From the NCBI RefSeq assembly GCF_900215145.1, contig NZ_OBDO01000001.1, positions 124,001 through 188,000 of the forward strand: DNA of 64,000 nt. Direction: 5' to 3'. Below, in pieces: positions 63,024 to 64,000 of the stretch (position 1 is its first letter; every line of letters starts with the position of its first letter). The DNA comes from Geodermatophilus sabuli (lineage in GTDB: Bacteria > Actinomycetota > Actinomycetes > Mycobacteriales > Geodermatophilaceae). Position numbers and translations under genes: made by a program. The notes under the pieces were generated by a model. The model made no database searches and was not told where the DNA came from. It saw only the letters and a program-made list of their open reading frames with translations.

Positions 63024-63066
63024 CGCAGGGAGGCCCTGGTCAGCGGACTGACCAGGGCCTCCTGCG
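63024..63066 (-). terminator. 18-bp hairpin at the 3' side of the tRNA-His fragment
   Basis: The arms 63024-63042 and 63049-63066 pair over 18 bp with one bulged base (63030) around a 6-nt loop. It starts right after the CCA end of the tRNA fragment, as a native tRNA terminator would. Confidence 0.65.
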
Positions 63067-63096
63067 TGGGGTGAGTGACGGGGCTCGAACCCGCGA
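63067..63096 (-). repeat. tRNA-His 3' fragment, probable attachment site
   Basis: The minus strand reads as the end of a tRNA: T-arm GCGGG TTCGAGC CCCGT, acceptor strand CACTCAC, discriminator C and CCA. A C at position 73 is the hallmark of tRNA-His. The 5' half, anticodon and D-arm are absent. Such fragments arise when an integrase recombines an element into the 3' end of a tRNA gene. Confidence 0.65.
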
Positions 63097-63160
63097 GTGA
63101 GGCCAGTCCCGGGCCTGGTGGCCCGGTGGATGCGCAGGCTACGCGCGCCCTCGGACGTCG

Positions 63161-63200
63161 TAGAGCGGTCCCGAGCGGTCTACAGCGGTCCTGAGCGGCC
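63161..63200 (+). repeat. Four 10-bp repeats in helical phase
   Basis: Four consecutive decamers contain AGCGGTC, AGCGGTC, AGCGGTC and AGCGGCC at the same place in each, so the copies face the same side of the helix. They begin 64 bp from the tRNA fragment. Arm-type binding sites of tyrosine integrases look like this. Confidence 0.55.
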
Positions 63201-63551
63201 TGTTGCCCCCCAATCTGCCCCCCCGATCGGGACTGCGACCGGCCGGCAGGGACGACCCCTCGCACTATGCCGGCCCGGTCGCGGTCACACGACCGGTCTG
63301 CAGGTCCAGGTGCACGGTGGCGTGGGTCGCGCCACCCTCCCGCCTGCGGGCTGCGCCCGCGACGTCGCTGACGCCACGCTCGGCCCTCCTCGCTCTCCGG
63401 TCGGACGGCCGCGCCGGCCGACGACGTCCGGCCACATGCTTCGCTCCTGCGGCGGGACGCGCCTCACCCGACGCGGAGGACCGCGATGCGGTCACCACCG
63501 GCCGCGATCGGACGCGGCCTCAGAGACGCTCCGGCCTGGTACACCTCCAGG

Positions 63552-64000
63552 ATGGATGCCGTCCATGTGGCAGTCGAGAAGAGGTACGCCGCGGACGAGT
63601 CGTTCGAGCTGCCGCGCCTGGCGGAACTGGTGGCCGGGCCCACGGAGGCCCACGACGCGGCGATCGAGCCGGGAGCTCCCGTCGCCGAGGGCGAGGCGGG
63701 AAGCCAGCGGCTGGAGGCGACCTGGTTCGACACCGCGGACCGCCGTCTGGCGGCGGCGGGCCTGACCCTGCGCCGGCGCACCGGCGGCGACGACGCCGGG
63801 TGGCAGCTCGACGTCCCCGCGGGGACCGGGGCGCGCTCGGGGGTGCGCCTGCCGCTGGGCCGCGCCACTCGGACCGTGCCCGAGGCGCTGCGGAACCTGG
63901 TCTGGGCCCACAGCAGAGGCGCGCCGCTGCGACCGGTCGCTTCGAGCGTCACCGACCGGACGGTGCGCCGGCTGGTCGACGCGACCGGGCAGGTGCTGGC
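63552..64000 (+). CDS. CYTH-domain protein, start only
   Basis: The frame from ATG 63552 is open to the window end (149 codons). It begins with a CYTH triphosphate-tunnel signature, VAVEKRYAAD in place of the usual ExExK, then RLEATWFDTADRRLAAAGLTLRRRTGG, here in parts, and DDAGWQLDVP. Most actinobacterial proteins with this start go on to a CHAD domain that binds polyphosphate; that part would lie beyond 64000. The Glu at position 9 and Lys 10 remain from the catalytic motif. Confidence 0.8.
   Translation, partial: MDAVHVAVEKRYAADESFELPRLAELVAGPTEAHDAAIEPGAPVAEGEAGSQRLEATWFDTADRRLAAAGLTLRRRTGGDDAGWQLDVPAGTGARSGVRLPLGRATRTVPEALRNLVWAHSRGAPLRPVASSVTDRTVRRLVDATGQVL

Larger units (their letters stand above)
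62698..63551. other. Gene-poor stretch with integration-site features
   Basis: This 854-bp stretch holds a terminator-like hairpin (63024-63066), a tRNA-His 3' fragment (63067-63096) and four phased 10-bp repeats (63161-63200), followed by two C-runs. No frame in it gives a convincing protein; a 38-codon frame (62687-62803, minus strand) overlapping the GAF-ANTAR start is the only one worth testing. Confidence 0.5.

Noticed and set aside
63067-63150. Complete tRNA gene
   Set aside because: Only the T-arm and 3' acceptor strand are present; no matching 5' acceptor strand, D-arm or anticodon arm can be found upstream, so it is called a fragment.
63265-63498. 77-codon frame on the minus strand
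   Set aside because: Arg/Ala-rich translation with no start signal; overlaps the upstream region of the CYTH gene and looks like a chance frame.

Overview
The window is a chromosomal segment of a very GC-rich actinobacterium. Gene content and style (many GTG starts, many start codons with no leader, mycobacterial-type mec-cysO-cysM, ClpS next to a DUF2017 protein, a phytochrome-SpoIIE protein) fit the Geodermatophilaceae (Blastococcus, Geodermatophilus, Modestobacter). That assignment is inference from memory, not a database result. Genes are dense on both strands. There is no rRNA operon, CRISPR array or intact insertion sequence.

Positions 1-8.2 kb: the end of a CtaG-type cytochrome oxidase assembly protein, two MFS exporters, a phosphoesterase, an rRNA methyltransferase of RlmA type, cytochrome c oxidase subunit I (ctaD) and serB. 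8.2-18 kb is housekeeping: NAD salvage (pncB-pncA), clpS-DUF2017, CysO-dependent cysteine synthesis (mec, cysO, cysM), a metallo-beta-lactamase-fold hydrolase, a stand-alone LigD-type polymerase domain, bcp, yjbQ, rph and rdgB. 18-25.6 kb is a cyclic-di-GMP block: a family 2 glycosyltransferase with an MshEN-like N-terminus, a divergent GGDEF-EAL enzyme and a second EAL protein, with tRNA-Leu and a TetR regulator between. 25.8-39.4 kb is accessory metabolism with three gene wrecks: an aldo/keto reductase start, a frameshifted mycofactocin-type SDR and the tail of an FAD oxidoreductase. It also has an ArsR-type regulator with a striking double operator, an orphan paaD and idi.

39.4-42.3 kb encodes a light sensor: heme oxygenase makes biliverdin, and the overlapping downstream gene encodes a phytochrome fused to a SpoIIE phosphatase. 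42.5-45.1 kb is the proline catabolic pair, closed by a perfect 22-bp hairpin that holds both convergent stop codons. 45.1-53.7 kb holds a nitroreductase, DUF488, MFS, an ABC exporter, a flavin oxidoreductase, a TasA/CalY-like secreted protein and a TetR regulator. 53.8-59.7 kb carries a K+ channel pair, tRNA-Lys, an L,D-transpeptidase lipoprotein and an Asp-box beta-propeller gene coupled to a second CysO-like ubiquitin-fold protein. The right end has a chemoreceptor, a GAF-ANTAR protein, a tRNA-His 3' fragment beside phased 10-bp repeats (an integration scar) and the start of a CYTH-domain protein.

Most interesting: a CysO whose gene encodes an extra Cys after the Gly-Gly tail; the propeller/ubiquitin-like pair; the phytochrome-phosphatase operon; the MshEN-like glycosyltransferase facing a c-di-GMP enzyme; and at least 20 genes with a -10 hexamer placed 6-8 nt before the start codon, the mark of leaderless transcription.
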